From Actinomycetota bacterium (GTDB taxonomy: Bacteria > Actinomycetota > Thermoleophilia > UBA2241): DNA of 16,666 nucleotides. A program made the translations under genes and the position numbers. The stretch covers positions 1-16,666 of the forward strand of contig JAPLCL010000012.1 in NCBI GenBank assembly GCA_026392265.1, written 5' to 3'. Of the stretch, positions 7,068-12,953 are shown piece by piece. Position 1 is the first letter of the stretch, and every line of letters starts with the position of its first letter. The notes beneath the pieces were generated by a model, which worked only from the letters and a program-made list of their open reading frames with translations, had not been told where the DNA came from and searched no databases.

Positions 7068-7096
7068 ACTTTATGAGACGATCCGGCGGATGTCAA
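7068..7096 (-). promoter_or_regulatory. sigma70-type promoter of the Rrf2-metY-metX operon
   Basis: On the minus strand a perfect TTGACA (-35, plus 7091-7096) is followed by exactly 17 bases and then TAAAGT (-10, plus 7068-7073). A start site near 7061 would give a leader of about 27 bases before the GTG at 7034. That is too short for a SAM or other riboswitch, so control is more likely by the encoded repressor. Confidence 0.7.
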
Positions 7097-7201
7097 ACGT
7101 CGCGGCGACTGCCCGGCGCAGTGGCGCGCAGCCGGTCTGCGGCGGGCCGGCGGGGCGGGCGGCGGCGCCCCGGCGCCCCCTCCCGCACACCGCGAAGCTG
7201 C

Positions 7202-7207
7202 TACGAT
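7202..7207 (+). promoter_or_regulatory. -10 element for a leaderless murB transcript
   Basis: TACGAT at 7202-7207 ends six bases before the murB GTG at 7214, and no Shine-Dalgarno precedes that GTG. A TANNNT element at this distance is typical of leaderless transcripts in high-GC bacteria. No clear -35 is visible in the very GC-rich upstream bases (7100-7185). Confidence 0.45.
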
Positions 7208-7213
7208 GGTCGC

Positions 7214-8134
7214 GTGACCGAGCTCGACGACATCCTGCTGCGCGAGGCACATGACGTGCTGTGGCGCGAGCTCCCCGGCCTCGAAGGGGACGTCCCTCTC
7301 GCGCCTCTCTGCGCCTACGGCGTGGGCGGCCCGGCGGAGCTCCTGTACCGGGCGGAGACGACCGTCGCCCTGGCGCACGCCGTCAGGACGGCCCGCGAAG
7401 TGGGCGTGCCGCTCACGGTCCTCGGCCGGGCCACCAACGTGCTGGTCGGCGACGCCGGTCTGCCCGGTCTTACCGTGCTGGCGCGCAACGAAGCCCACAC
7501 GCTGGACGGCGGCATCCTGATGGTCGAGGCCGGCGCCGAGCTGCCCGGCCTGGTCAGCGAGCTGGCCGGGCAGAGCCTCGCCGGCCTCGAGTTCGCCGGC
7601 AATATCCCCGGGTCGGTCGGCGGCGCCGTGGTGGGCAACGCCGGCGCCTACGGGCGCTCGATGAGCGATGTGCTCGTCAGCGTGCACCTGCTCGACGGCA
7701 TGACGGAACACGTCAAGGAGCCGCGAGAGCTCGACTTCGGGTACCGGACGAGCCTGTTCAAGCAGCTTCCCGAGCTGACCGTCCTCTCGGCGACCTTCCA
7801 GCTGCAGCGCGGCGAGCGCAACGCTCTTCTGCACGAGATCGCCCGCGACGCGGAGCTGCGCCGCAGCAAGCATCCGCTCGAGTATGCCAGCTGCGGCAGC
7901 TACTTCAAGAATCCCAGCCGCGAACTGCCGGCGGCCCGCCTCATCGAGGACGCCGGCCTCAAGGGATTCACCAGGGGCAAGGCGCGGGTCAGCGAGAAGC
8001 ACGCCAACTTTCTCGTGGCGCTGCCGGGCGCCACGGCCCTCGACATCGTGGCTCTGGCCGAGGAGGTCAAGCGCCGGGTGCGCGAGCAGAGTGGCTACGA
8101 GCTGGTCGAAGAGGTGCGCCGCCTCGGCTTCTAA
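7214..8134 (+). CDS. murB: UDP-N-acetylenolpyruvoylglucosamine reductase
   Basis: 306-residue FAD enzyme that reduces UDP-GlcNAc-enolpyruvate to UDP-MurNAc in cytoplasmic peptidoglycan precursor synthesis. FAD-binding blocks are AYGVGGPAELLY, VLGRATNVLVGDAGLPG and LEFAGNIPGSVGGAVVGNAGAYG. DFGYRTSLFK carries the conserved Tyr-Arg. CGSYFKNPS holds the proton-donating Ser, and LIEDAGLKGFTRGKARVSEKHANFLV and the closing ELVEEVRRLGF complete the family pattern. The GRATN in place of the usual G(S)GSN is a mild variation. The GTG at 7214 is chosen because the domain begins right after it; the frame remains open upstream to 7073 but that stretch is Arg/Gly-rich and shares the operon promoter region of the opposite strand. 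The spacer from 7035 to 7213 holds the divergent promoters and no gene. Confidence 0.95.
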   Translation: MTELDDILLREAHDVLWRELPGLEGDVPLAPLCAYGVGGPAELLYRAETTVALAHAVRTAREVGVPLTVLGRATNVLVGDAGLPGLTVLARNEAHTLDGGILMVEAGAELPGLVSELAGQSLAGLEFAGNIPGSVGGAVVGNAGAYGRSMSDVLVSVHLLDGMTEHVKEPRELDFGYRTSLFKQLPELTVLSATFQLQRGERNALLHEIARDAELRRSKHPLEYASCGSYFKNPSRELPAARLIEDAGLKGFTRGKARVSEKHANFLVALPGATALDIVALAEEVKRRVREQSGYELVEEVRRLGF

Positions 8135-8140
8135 GCCCGA

Positions 8141-8184
8141 CGCCCGTGGCGACGCGGCGCACGCGGCGCCCGTGGCGCTATACT
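8141..8184 (+). promoter_or_regulatory. direct repeats and candidate -10 upstream of the sigma factor
   Basis: The spacer holds CGCCCGTGGCG twice (8141-8151 and 8167-8177), with ACGCGGCGC in exact tandem between them (8152-8160, 8161-8169). TATACT (8179-8184), a good -10 hexamer, follows at once. The second repeat lies where the -35/-10 spacer would be, so it could be an operator. No GGAAC-type ECF promoter is visible. A start near 8191 would leave a leader of almost 60 bases. Confidence 0.35.
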
Positions 8185-8236
8185 TGCCGCGTCCGGCGAC
8201 GCGAACCCGCCTGCCGGAGCCGGCGTCTCTCACTGC

Positions 8237-8250
8237 GGAGGAAGACCATA
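8237..8250 (+). promoter_or_regulatory. strong Shine-Dalgarno placed before an ATA start codon
   Basis: GGAGG at 8237-8241 is followed by six bases (AAGACC) and then ATA at 8248-8250, in frame with the sigma factor. No ATG, GTG or TTG in any frame lies at a usable distance after this site. This site, rather than a canonical start codon, decides the gene start proposed here. Confidence 0.55.
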
Positions 8251-8784
8251 GAAGAACTGCCGCACGGCCTTGTAGACCGCCTGCGCAGGGAGCAGCCGGA
8301 GGCGCGCGCCGAGTTCTTTCGCCGCTACGCGCCGCAGGTGCGCCGCATCCTCTTCCTTCAGGGGTTCTGCGAGGAGGTCGACGACGCCGTGCAAGAAGTG
8401 TTCATCAAAGTGTATCGCGCCAAGATCCCGGCCGAGGTGACCTTCCTGGCCTGGTTCTACCGCGTGATCCTCAATACCGGCCGCGACCAGGGCCGCCGGC
8501 GCAAGACGCGCCACGGCCTCATGGACAAGCTGCACCAGATCTCCCCGGAGGTCTCTACGGACGCGCCGTCCGAGCCGGCCGACCCCGCGCTGCGCCTGGC
8601 GCTGGCCGATCTGTCGCCGGAACTTCGTGAGTGCGTGGCACTGCGCTTCTTCGCCGATCTCCCGCTGGACGAGATCGCCGCCGCCCAGGACATCCCCGTG
8701 GGGACGGTCAAGTCACGGCTGCACGGTGCCATGAGGCATCTGCGCCATACGCTCACCGAGAGCGGGTTCGAGCACGATGGCTGA
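8248..8784 (+). CDS. ECF-type RNA polymerase sigma factor, probable ATA start
   Basis: 178 residues if it begins at ATA 8248. Region 2 covers about residues 20-85, with AEFFRRYAPQVRRIL, DDAVQEVFIKVYR and FLAWFYRVILNTGRDQGRRRK. Region 4 covers about 116-168, with LADLSPELRECVALRFFADLPLDEIAAAQDIPVGTVKSRLHGAMRHL, a standard helix-turn-helix that reads -35 elements. No sigma region 3 is present. The nearest in-frame canonical starts are GTG 8146, which adds 34 Arg-rich residues and has no Shine-Dalgarno, and GTG 8338, which would cut into region 2. The ideally spaced GGAGG supports ATA. The stop overlaps the next gene by eight bases, the usual sigma/anti-sigma arrangement, so the partner gene likely holds this sigma at the membrane. 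The signal sensed is unknown. Confidence 0.87.
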   Translation: MEELPHGLVDRLRREQPEARAEFFRRYAPQVRRILFLQGFCEEVDDAVQEVFIKVYRAKIPAEVTFLAWFYRVILNTGRDQGRRRKTRHGLMDKLHQISPEVSTDAPSEPADPALRLALADLSPELRECVALRFFADLPLDEIAAAQDIPVGTVKSRLHGAMRHLRHTLTESGFEHDG

Positions 8785-9652
8785 CGACAGAAGAGATGAG
8801 ATCAAGGGCGCGCCGGCCTTCGACGACGAACGCCTGCAGGCGTTCGCGCTGGGGCTCGACGACGACTCCCAGCTGGTCGCCGCGGCGGCGGCCGACGAAG
8901 GCCTCCGCCGCCGCCTCGACGCCGTGCGCGCCGAGGTCGAGCAGGTGGGTGCGCAGGTGTGCGCCGCAGTGCCCGCCCCCGACGACGACTACACCGACCT
9001 GAGCGACCCGCGCTGGGCCCGCCTGCAGGAGTTCTTCACGCCGCCCCAGCCGGCGAAGACGCGCAGCCGTGCGTCACGCTGGCTGCGCGTGCTGGCCCCG
9101 GCCGCCGTCGCCCTCGTCGCAGTCGCCATCGGCCTCGCCGTCATCAACGACCAGAGGAGCGGCACGGTCGCCGGCAACGATTCGCTTTCCATGGCCACCA
9201 AGGCCTCGAGCGAGGACGCCGCTCCTCTGACCTCCGCCGGCGGCGCCGCCACCGACCGCGCCGGCGACTACGTGCAGGCGTTGCAGGACCAGCTCGACCA
9301 GTACGCGGTGGTGGTGCTCGCCCAGGCGAAGGCCGCCGATGGCGCTTTCCAGCGCTTCATGGTCGTCAAGGTCCTCAAAGGCGACGGCCCGGATTCGGTG
9401 CGCCTGCGCGTCGCCGACCGCCCGGCCGACGCGGGCCGTCTTCACTTGCTCTTCATGCGCCCTCAGCTCGGAGGAAGCGCCGAGATCAGCCCTGAGCCGA
9501 CGCCGGCGCCGGTCCCAAGCGCAGCCGGGACGGCGAGCACTCTCGCCGGGCTGGTTGTCGGCGCACCGGTCACGTATACGTACCAAGGTGAGACGGCCGT
9601 CCTTCGAGAGCTGCCGGCCGGCACCGATCCCGCCGCGGTGGAGCTGCCGTGA
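8777..9652 (+). CDS. single-pass membrane anti-sigma-factor-like protein
   Basis: 291 residues. The N-terminal cytoplasmic part (1-104) contains DDERLQAFALGLDDDSQLV, followed by a helix with GLRRRLDAVRAEVEQVG. This is a degenerate version of the RskA-type opening (..YALGxL....A..EGLRR..), without the H-x3-C-x2-C zinc motif of ZAS anti-sigma factors. One transmembrane helix, VLAPAAVALVAVAIGLAVI, spans about 105-123. The remaining roughly 165 residues should be outside the membrane; they include a predicted mixed alpha/beta piece (residues 160-215, YVQALQDQLDQYAVVVLAQAK and FQRFMVVKVLKGDG) and a Pro-rich linker (SPEPTPAPVPSAAG). ATG 8777 overlaps the sigma factor stop (ATGGCTGA). Gene order and topology, more than sequence, support the anti-sigma role. 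Confidence 0.75.
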   Translation: MADDRRDEIKGAPAFDDERLQAFALGLDDDSQLVAAAAADEGLRRRLDAVRAEVEQVGAQVCAAVPAPDDDYTDLSDPRWARLQEFFTPPQPAKTRSRASRWLRVLAPAAVALVAVAIGLAVINDQRSGTVAGNDSLSMATKASSEDAAPLTSAGGAATDRAGDYVQALQDQLDQYAVVVLAQAKAADGAFQRFMVVKVLKGDGPDSVRLRVADRPADAGRLHLLFMRPQLGGSAEISPEPTPAPVPSAAGTASTLAGLVVGAPVTYTYQGETAVLRELPAGTDPAAVELP

Positions 9653-10308
9653 AGCTGCTGCACCTGCCGAAGCCGGGCTACTTCACCGACGCCAAGCCCG
9701 CGTTTCTCGAGCTCATCGACCCGCGCGGGCTCCGCGTTCTCGACCTCGGCTGCGGCGGCGGCCATAACGGCGCCCTGCTCAAGCACGCCGGCGCCCGCGA
9801 GGTCATCGGCGTCGAGCTGCACCCGGGCGCCGCGGCGCAGGCCCGTAAGCGCCTCGATGCCGTGGTGCAGGGCGACCTCGCCCATCTCGACCTCTCTCTG
9901 CTGGGCGACGAGCCGTTCGACGCCATCCTCGCCAGCGACGTGCTCGAGCATCTCGCCGAGCCCGAGGCGGTGCTGGCGCGCGCCCTCACGCGCCTGCGGC
10001 CGGGGGGCGTCGTCGTCATCTCCCTGCCCAACGTCGCCCACGTGGTGGTCTTCGCCAACCTGCTCATGAAGCGCTGGCCGCGCAGGAGCTCCGGCATCTT
10101 CGACCGCACGCACCTGCGCTTCTTCGCCAAGCGCGACATGGTCCAGCTCCTCGAGGGCGCCGGGCTGCGCGTGCTGCGCGTGCAACCGTATTACACGCGC
10201 TACGCGTCGATCCGCGCGGCCTGCCTCGTGTTCTCGCTGTACGTCTTCCGCGAGTACTGGGCGCGGCAGTTCCTTCTGCTCGCCGAAAAGCCGGGCAGAG
10301 TCAGGTAG
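9649..10308 (+). CDS. class I SAM-dependent methyltransferase
   Basis: 219 residues. Motif I is VLDLGCGGGHNGALL (30-44) and the acidic end of strand 2 is VIGVELHPGA. DAILASDVLEHL is motif IV, and the RLRPGGVVVISLPNVAH block with later GIFDRTHLRFFAKRDM is typical of Methyltransf_11/23 proteins often found near glycan or lipid synthesis genes. The C-terminal ACLVFSLYVFREYWARQFLLLAEK is hydrophobic and may sit at a membrane surface. GTG 9649 overlaps the anti-sigma stop (GTGA), so it is translationally coupled to the sigma/anti-sigma pair, which suggests it belongs to the same response. Its substrate is not evident. It shares the SxPNxAH motif with MetW but lacks the MetW-specific WDTPNIHLCT. 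Confidence 0.85.
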   Translation: MKLLHLPKPGYFTDAKPAFLELIDPRGLRVLDLGCGGGHNGALLKHAGAREVIGVELHPGAAAQARKRLDAVVQGDLAHLDLSLLGDEPFDAILASDVLEHLAEPEAVLARALTRLRPGGVVVISLPNVAHVVVFANLLMKRWPRRSSGIFDRTHLRFFAKRDMVQLLEGAGLRVLRVQPYYTRYASIRAACLVFSLYVFREYWARQFLLLAEKPGRVR

Positions 10309-10311
10309 ACT
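10306..10311 (+). promoter_or_regulatory. possible -10 element for fabI
   Basis: TAGACT at 10306-10311 overlaps the methyltransferase stop codon. The GTG of fabI follows 24 bases later with a G-rich ribosome site (AGGGGGG, 10325-10331). The same TANACT form recurs before other transcription units here. No recognisable -35 is present. Confidence 0.25.
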
Positions 10312-10335
10312 GGTGCCGTCGTCTAGGGGGGCGCG

Positions 10336-11103
10336 GTGACAGGTCTGCTGGAAGGCAAGAACGTCCTCGTGACGGGCGCCGCCAACCCACGTTCTATCGC
10401 CTGGGCGGTCGCGTTGGCCATCAAGAAGCACGGCGGGAGCGTAGCGCTCACCTACCAGGCTGAGCGCCTGAGGCGTCGCGTGCAGAGTCTGGCCGACGAG
10501 CTCGGCGAGGCTCCACTCATCGAATGCGACGTCAGCAGCGACCAGGCCGTACGCCGCGCCATCGACGAGCTGGCCGAGCTCATGCCCGTCCTCGACGGCA
10601 TGGTGCACAGCATCGCCTGGGCCCCGGCCGAAGACCTCCAGGGCAGTTTCGCACAGACCAGCCGCGCCGGCTTCGCGCAGGCCAACGACATCAGTTCGTA
10701 CTCGCTGATCGCCACGGCCCGCGAGGCGCGGCGCCTCATGACGCGTGGCGGCGGCATCGTCACGATGACCTATGCCGGCTCCTGGCGCGTGGTGCCCAAC
10801 TACAACGTCATGGGCCCGGCCAAGGCCTCCCTCGAGAGCGCGGTGCGCTACCTTGCCGCGGACCTGGGGCCGGACGGTATCCGCGTGAACGCAGTGTCCG
10901 CCGGCCCCATCGCCACCGTCGCGGCGCGCACCATCAAGGACTTCAGCGGCATGCTCGAGCTGCTCGAGAGCCATACTCCCCTGCGTCGCAACGTGACCAG
11001 CGAGGAGGTTGCGGACGCCACGGTCTTCCTTCTCAGCGACCTCTCACGAGCCATCACCGGAGAGGTCGTGCACGTCGACGCCGGCGCGCACGCGACCATC
11101 TGA
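10336..11103 (+). CDS. fabI: enoyl-[acyl-carrier-protein] reductase (NADH), FabI type
   Basis: 255-residue short-chain dehydrogenase of the FabI class, which performs the last reduction in each cycle of type II fatty-acid elongation. The cofactor loop is GAANPRSIAWAVA, with the FabI-specific long spacing, and CDVSS follows strand 3. HSIAWAP sits at the triclosan-contact region, where Ala/Trp replace the Gly/Phe of the E. coli enzyme. The catalytic Tyr156 and Lys163 form Y-x6-K in VVPNYNVMGPAK, with the second Tyr146 in TMTYAGSW. NAVSAGPIATVAARTI and PLRRNVTSEEVADATVFLLSD are FabI signatures absent from FabG. GTG 10336 follows a G-rich ribosome site. It may be read with the downstream serine hydrolase, three bases on. 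Presence of FabI rather than FabK/FabL/FabV or InhA-only is a minor taxonomic clue. Confidence 0.94.
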   Translation: MTGLLEGKNVLVTGAANPRSIAWAVALAIKKHGGSVALTYQAERLRRRVQSLADELGEAPLIECDVSSDQAVRRAIDELAELMPVLDGMVHSIAWAPAEDLQGSFAQTSRAGFAQANDISSYSLIATAREARRLMTRGGGIVTMTYAGSWRVVPNYNVMGPAKASLESAVRYLAADLGPDGIRVNAVSAGPIATVAARTIKDFSGMLELLESHTPLRRNVTSEEVADATVFLLSDLSRAITGEVVHVDAGAHATI

Positions 11104-11106
11104 CCG

Positions 11107-11835
11107 ATGATCGCCTACGTCGCCAAGGACCTCACCACGGGGGCTTGCCTGAAGATCCACGAAGAGGTGCAGCTCCCCGCCTATTCGACGATCAAGGTGC
11201 TGCTGGCCGCGGCGTTCTGGCGCGCCGTCGAGCGCGAGGAGATCGACGAAGCGGAGCCGCACGCCTTCCAGCCGCGAAGCAGTGTGGGCGGCGGCGGCGT
11301 GCTGAGGGGCTTCCGCCACGCCGCCGAACTGGCTCTCGCCGACTACGCCCACCTCATGCTGGCGGTCAGCGACAACGACGCTACCAACATCGTGGCCGGC
11401 GTCGTCGGCTTTGATCGTGTCAACGACCTGGCCGCCGAACTGGGGTTGCGCCAGACGGCCATGCGCCGCCTGATGATGGACGGCGCGGCGGCCGCGGCGG
11501 GGCGCGACAACCGCACCAGCGCGGCCGACCTTGCGACACTGGTGGAGGAGCTTGCCACGGGCGAGACCCTCGGGGCGGCCGTCGTCGGCCCCGTCTTGGG
11601 ATCGCTCGAACGGCAGGAGCACCTCGACGGGATCGCCCGCTACCTGCCGGCGAACGCGAGCTACGCGGGCAAGTGCGGCGACGACTCGCCGGTGGGTCGC
11701 TACGCGCACGACTGTGCGCTGATCGGCGAAGGAGAGCATCGCGTGGTCATGGCGATCATGACCGACGGCGCCGGCGGCTTCGAGGTGGTGTCGCGCACCG
11801 GCGCCGCGCTCTACGAGGCGCTGGCGCGGGGCTGA
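11107..11835 (+). CDS. class A beta-lactamase-fold serine hydrolase without signal peptide
   Basis: 242 residues of the Beta-lactamase2 family. The nucleophile motif S-x-x-K is YSTIKV (Ser27, Lys30), the second motif S-D-N is AVSDNDATN (88-90), and the third is AGKCGD (Lys189), with Cys replacing the usual Thr/Ser of KTG. LRQTAMRRLMMDG followed by GRDNRTSAADL covers the omega-loop region, where no clear Glu166 counterpart is seen; without it, deacylation and true beta-lactamase activity are doubtful. The protein starts directly with the first strand (IAYVAKDLTTG) and lacks any signal peptide, so it is probably cytoplasmic, odd for an enzyme class that usually faces peptidoglycan. Start ATG is three bases after the fabI stop with no Shine-Dalgarno, suggesting coupling. 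Function could be an amidase, esterase or peptidase. Confidence 0.83.
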   Translation: MIAYVAKDLTTGACLKIHEEVQLPAYSTIKVLLAAAFWRAVEREEIDEAEPHAFQPRSSVGGGGVLRGFRHAAELALADYAHLMLAVSDNDATNIVAGVVGFDRVNDLAAELGLRQTAMRRLMMDGAAAAAGRDNRTSAADLATLVEELATGETLGAAVVGPVLGSLERQEHLDGIARYLPANASYAGKCGDDSPVGRYAHDCALIGEGEHRVVMAIMTDGAGGFEVVSRTGAALYEALARG

Positions 11836-11840
11836 GCGTA

Positions 11841-11898
11841 GCGGAGGAGCCCGGCCGGCAGGGCTGAACGGGGGCGGAGGCGCCCGGCCCGCAGGGCT
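11841..11898. repeat. 25-base imperfect direct repeat in the convergent spacer
   Basis: Two copies of GCGGAGGNGCCCGGCC-N-GCAGGGCT lie at 11841-11865 and 11874-11898. They match at 23 of 25 positions and are offset by 33 bases. Each copy can fold on itself (AGCCC/GGGCT in the first, GCCC/GGGC in the second). The spacer between the two convergent genes (11836-11912) contains little else. Confidence 0.7.
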
Positions 11899-11908
11899 CC
11901 GCGGGCGC
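11880..11908. terminator. bidirectional hairpin between convergent genes
   Basis: GCGCCCG (11880-11886) pairs with CGGGCGC (11902-11908). A nested GCCC/GGGC stem with a 3-base GCA loop (11887-11897) lies inside. It is placed between two stop codons (11835 plus, 11913 minus), as expected for a shared terminator. There is no T-run on either side. Confidence 0.5.
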
Positions 11909-11912
11909 TGCT

Positions 11913-12953
11913 CTACTCCACCGGTCGAACCCCCAACCCCGGCTCGTGCGAAGCCGTGAGCAGATCGCCATCCACGGCGATACCGGTGAATGGGTCCTCG
12001 GCCAACAGCAAGGCGCCGTCGAGGTCCACGTGGTCCGCGAGGCCGGCAAGCTGCAGTCCGGCGGCGATACCCAGACTCGATTCGACCATGCACCCAAGGA
12101 GCACGCGCAGGCCGCGCCCAGTACAGGCAGAGATGAGGGCAAAGGCGCCGGCGATACCGCCCGCCTTGGAGAGCTTGACGACGACGCCGTCGTAGAGCTC
12201 GGCGACGGCGTCCAGCTCGTCGATGTTCAGCACGGCCTCGTCGGCAAAGAGAGGTACCGACGTGCGCTCCTTGAGCCAGGCCATGCCATCGGCGTCGGCG
12301 GCCGGCAGCGGCTGCTCGACCAGCTCGGCGCCCAGCTCGGCGAGAGCCACGAGAGAAGCTGCCGCGCGCTCGCGGCTCCAGCCCTCGTTGGCGTCGTAGC
12401 GAAACGCCGTCTGCGGGAGCTCGCGGGCGAGCGCTTGCGCAAGCTCGAGATCGCCGTCGAAGCCGAGCTTGACCTTGAGCGTGCCGAACGCGGACGCGGC
12501 GCGCGCCTGCGCGAGCATCTGCTCAGGCGCGCCGATGGCGATGGTGTACGAGGTGCGCACCGACGGACGTTCCAGGCCGAGCATGCGCCAGACCGGCTCG
12601 CCGGCCTGTTTGCCGGCGAGATCCCAGGCGGCGGCGCTCAGGCCCGCCCGCAGGGCCGGCCATGCCGTCGCCGCTGTGCCCTCACTCGCGGCCAGACGAT
12701 CGCACAGCGCCTCCACGCCGGCCGGCCCCTCCAGGTCGGCGATCTCGGGGGCAAGGTCGGTGAGCACGGCCATGCCCTCCCCCCGCGACTCGCCGTAGCG
12801 GCGGTTGGGCGCGGCCTCGCCGCGGCCCACATGGTCGCCGGCGCGAAGCTCGACCGCATAGTTGGCGAACTCGGAGTGCGTCCAGCGCGAGATGCCGAAC
12901 GGCGCCGCCGTGCGCAGATCGAGCTCCCTGGTGGACGCATGCGGCATCTCCAT
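11913..12953 (-). CDS. dipeptide epimerase (mandelate racemase/muconate lactonizing enzyme superfamily)
   Basis: 346 residues in the enolase superfamily. The first catalytic Lys pair is K-V-K (160-162, TLKVKLGFDGD). Metal ligands are Asp187 (RYDANEGW), Glu213 (LVEQPLP) and Asp238 (LFADEAV). The second lysine lies in VVVKLSKAGGI (260-267). The D-x-D at 310-312 in HVDLDGALLL marks the dipeptide epimerase group that includes L-Ala-D/L-Glu epimerase. The GRGEAAPNRRYGES opening is also typical. ATG 12953 shares a base with the stop of the upstream gene (TGATG), so translation is coupled to the NlpC/P60-like gene. Exact dipeptide specificity cannot be read by eye; murein-derived L-Ala-D-Glu is the most likely given the neighbours. 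The reading frame is open far upstream but that is a shadow of the upstream gene. Confidence 0.9.
   Translation of the reverse strand: MEMPHASTRELDLRTAAPFGISRWTHSEFANYAVELRAGDHVGRGEAAPNRRYGESRGEGMAVLTDLAPEIADLEGPAGVEALCDRLAASEGTAATAWPALRAGLSAAAWDLAGKQAGEPVWRMLGLERPSVRTSYTIAIGAPEQMLAQARAASAFGTLKVKLGFDGDLELAQALARELPQTAFRYDANEGWSRERAAASLVALAELGAELVEQPLPAADADGMAWLKERTSVPLFADEAVLNIDELDAVAELYDGVVVKLSKAGGIAGAFALISACTGRGLRVLLGCMVESSLGIAAGLQLAGLADHVDLDGALLLAEDPFTGIAVDGDLLTASHEPGLGVRPVE

Noticed and set aside
7140..7178. G-rich stretch before murB as a G-quadruplex
   Set aside because: The G-runs are short and interspersed with C, so an ordinary GC hairpin competes; in DNA this GC-rich such runs are expected by chance.
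7055..8233. 392-codon minus-strand open frame opposite murB
   Set aside because: Composition is Leu/Ala/Glu/Gln low-complexity with no motifs, and it covers a clear MurB gene on the other strand.
8146..8247. GTG 8146 as the sigma factor start
   Set aside because: It has no Shine-Dalgarno, adds 34 Arg-rich residues unlike any sigma N-terminus, and runs through the candidate -10; it remains the main alternative if ATA is not used.
9463..10974. 503-codon open frame on the minus strand opposite the methyltransferase and fabI
   Set aside because: It is a GC-driven shadow: Ala/Arg/Asp/His-rich with no domain pattern, while the plus strand there encodes recognisable MurB-to-FabI type genes.
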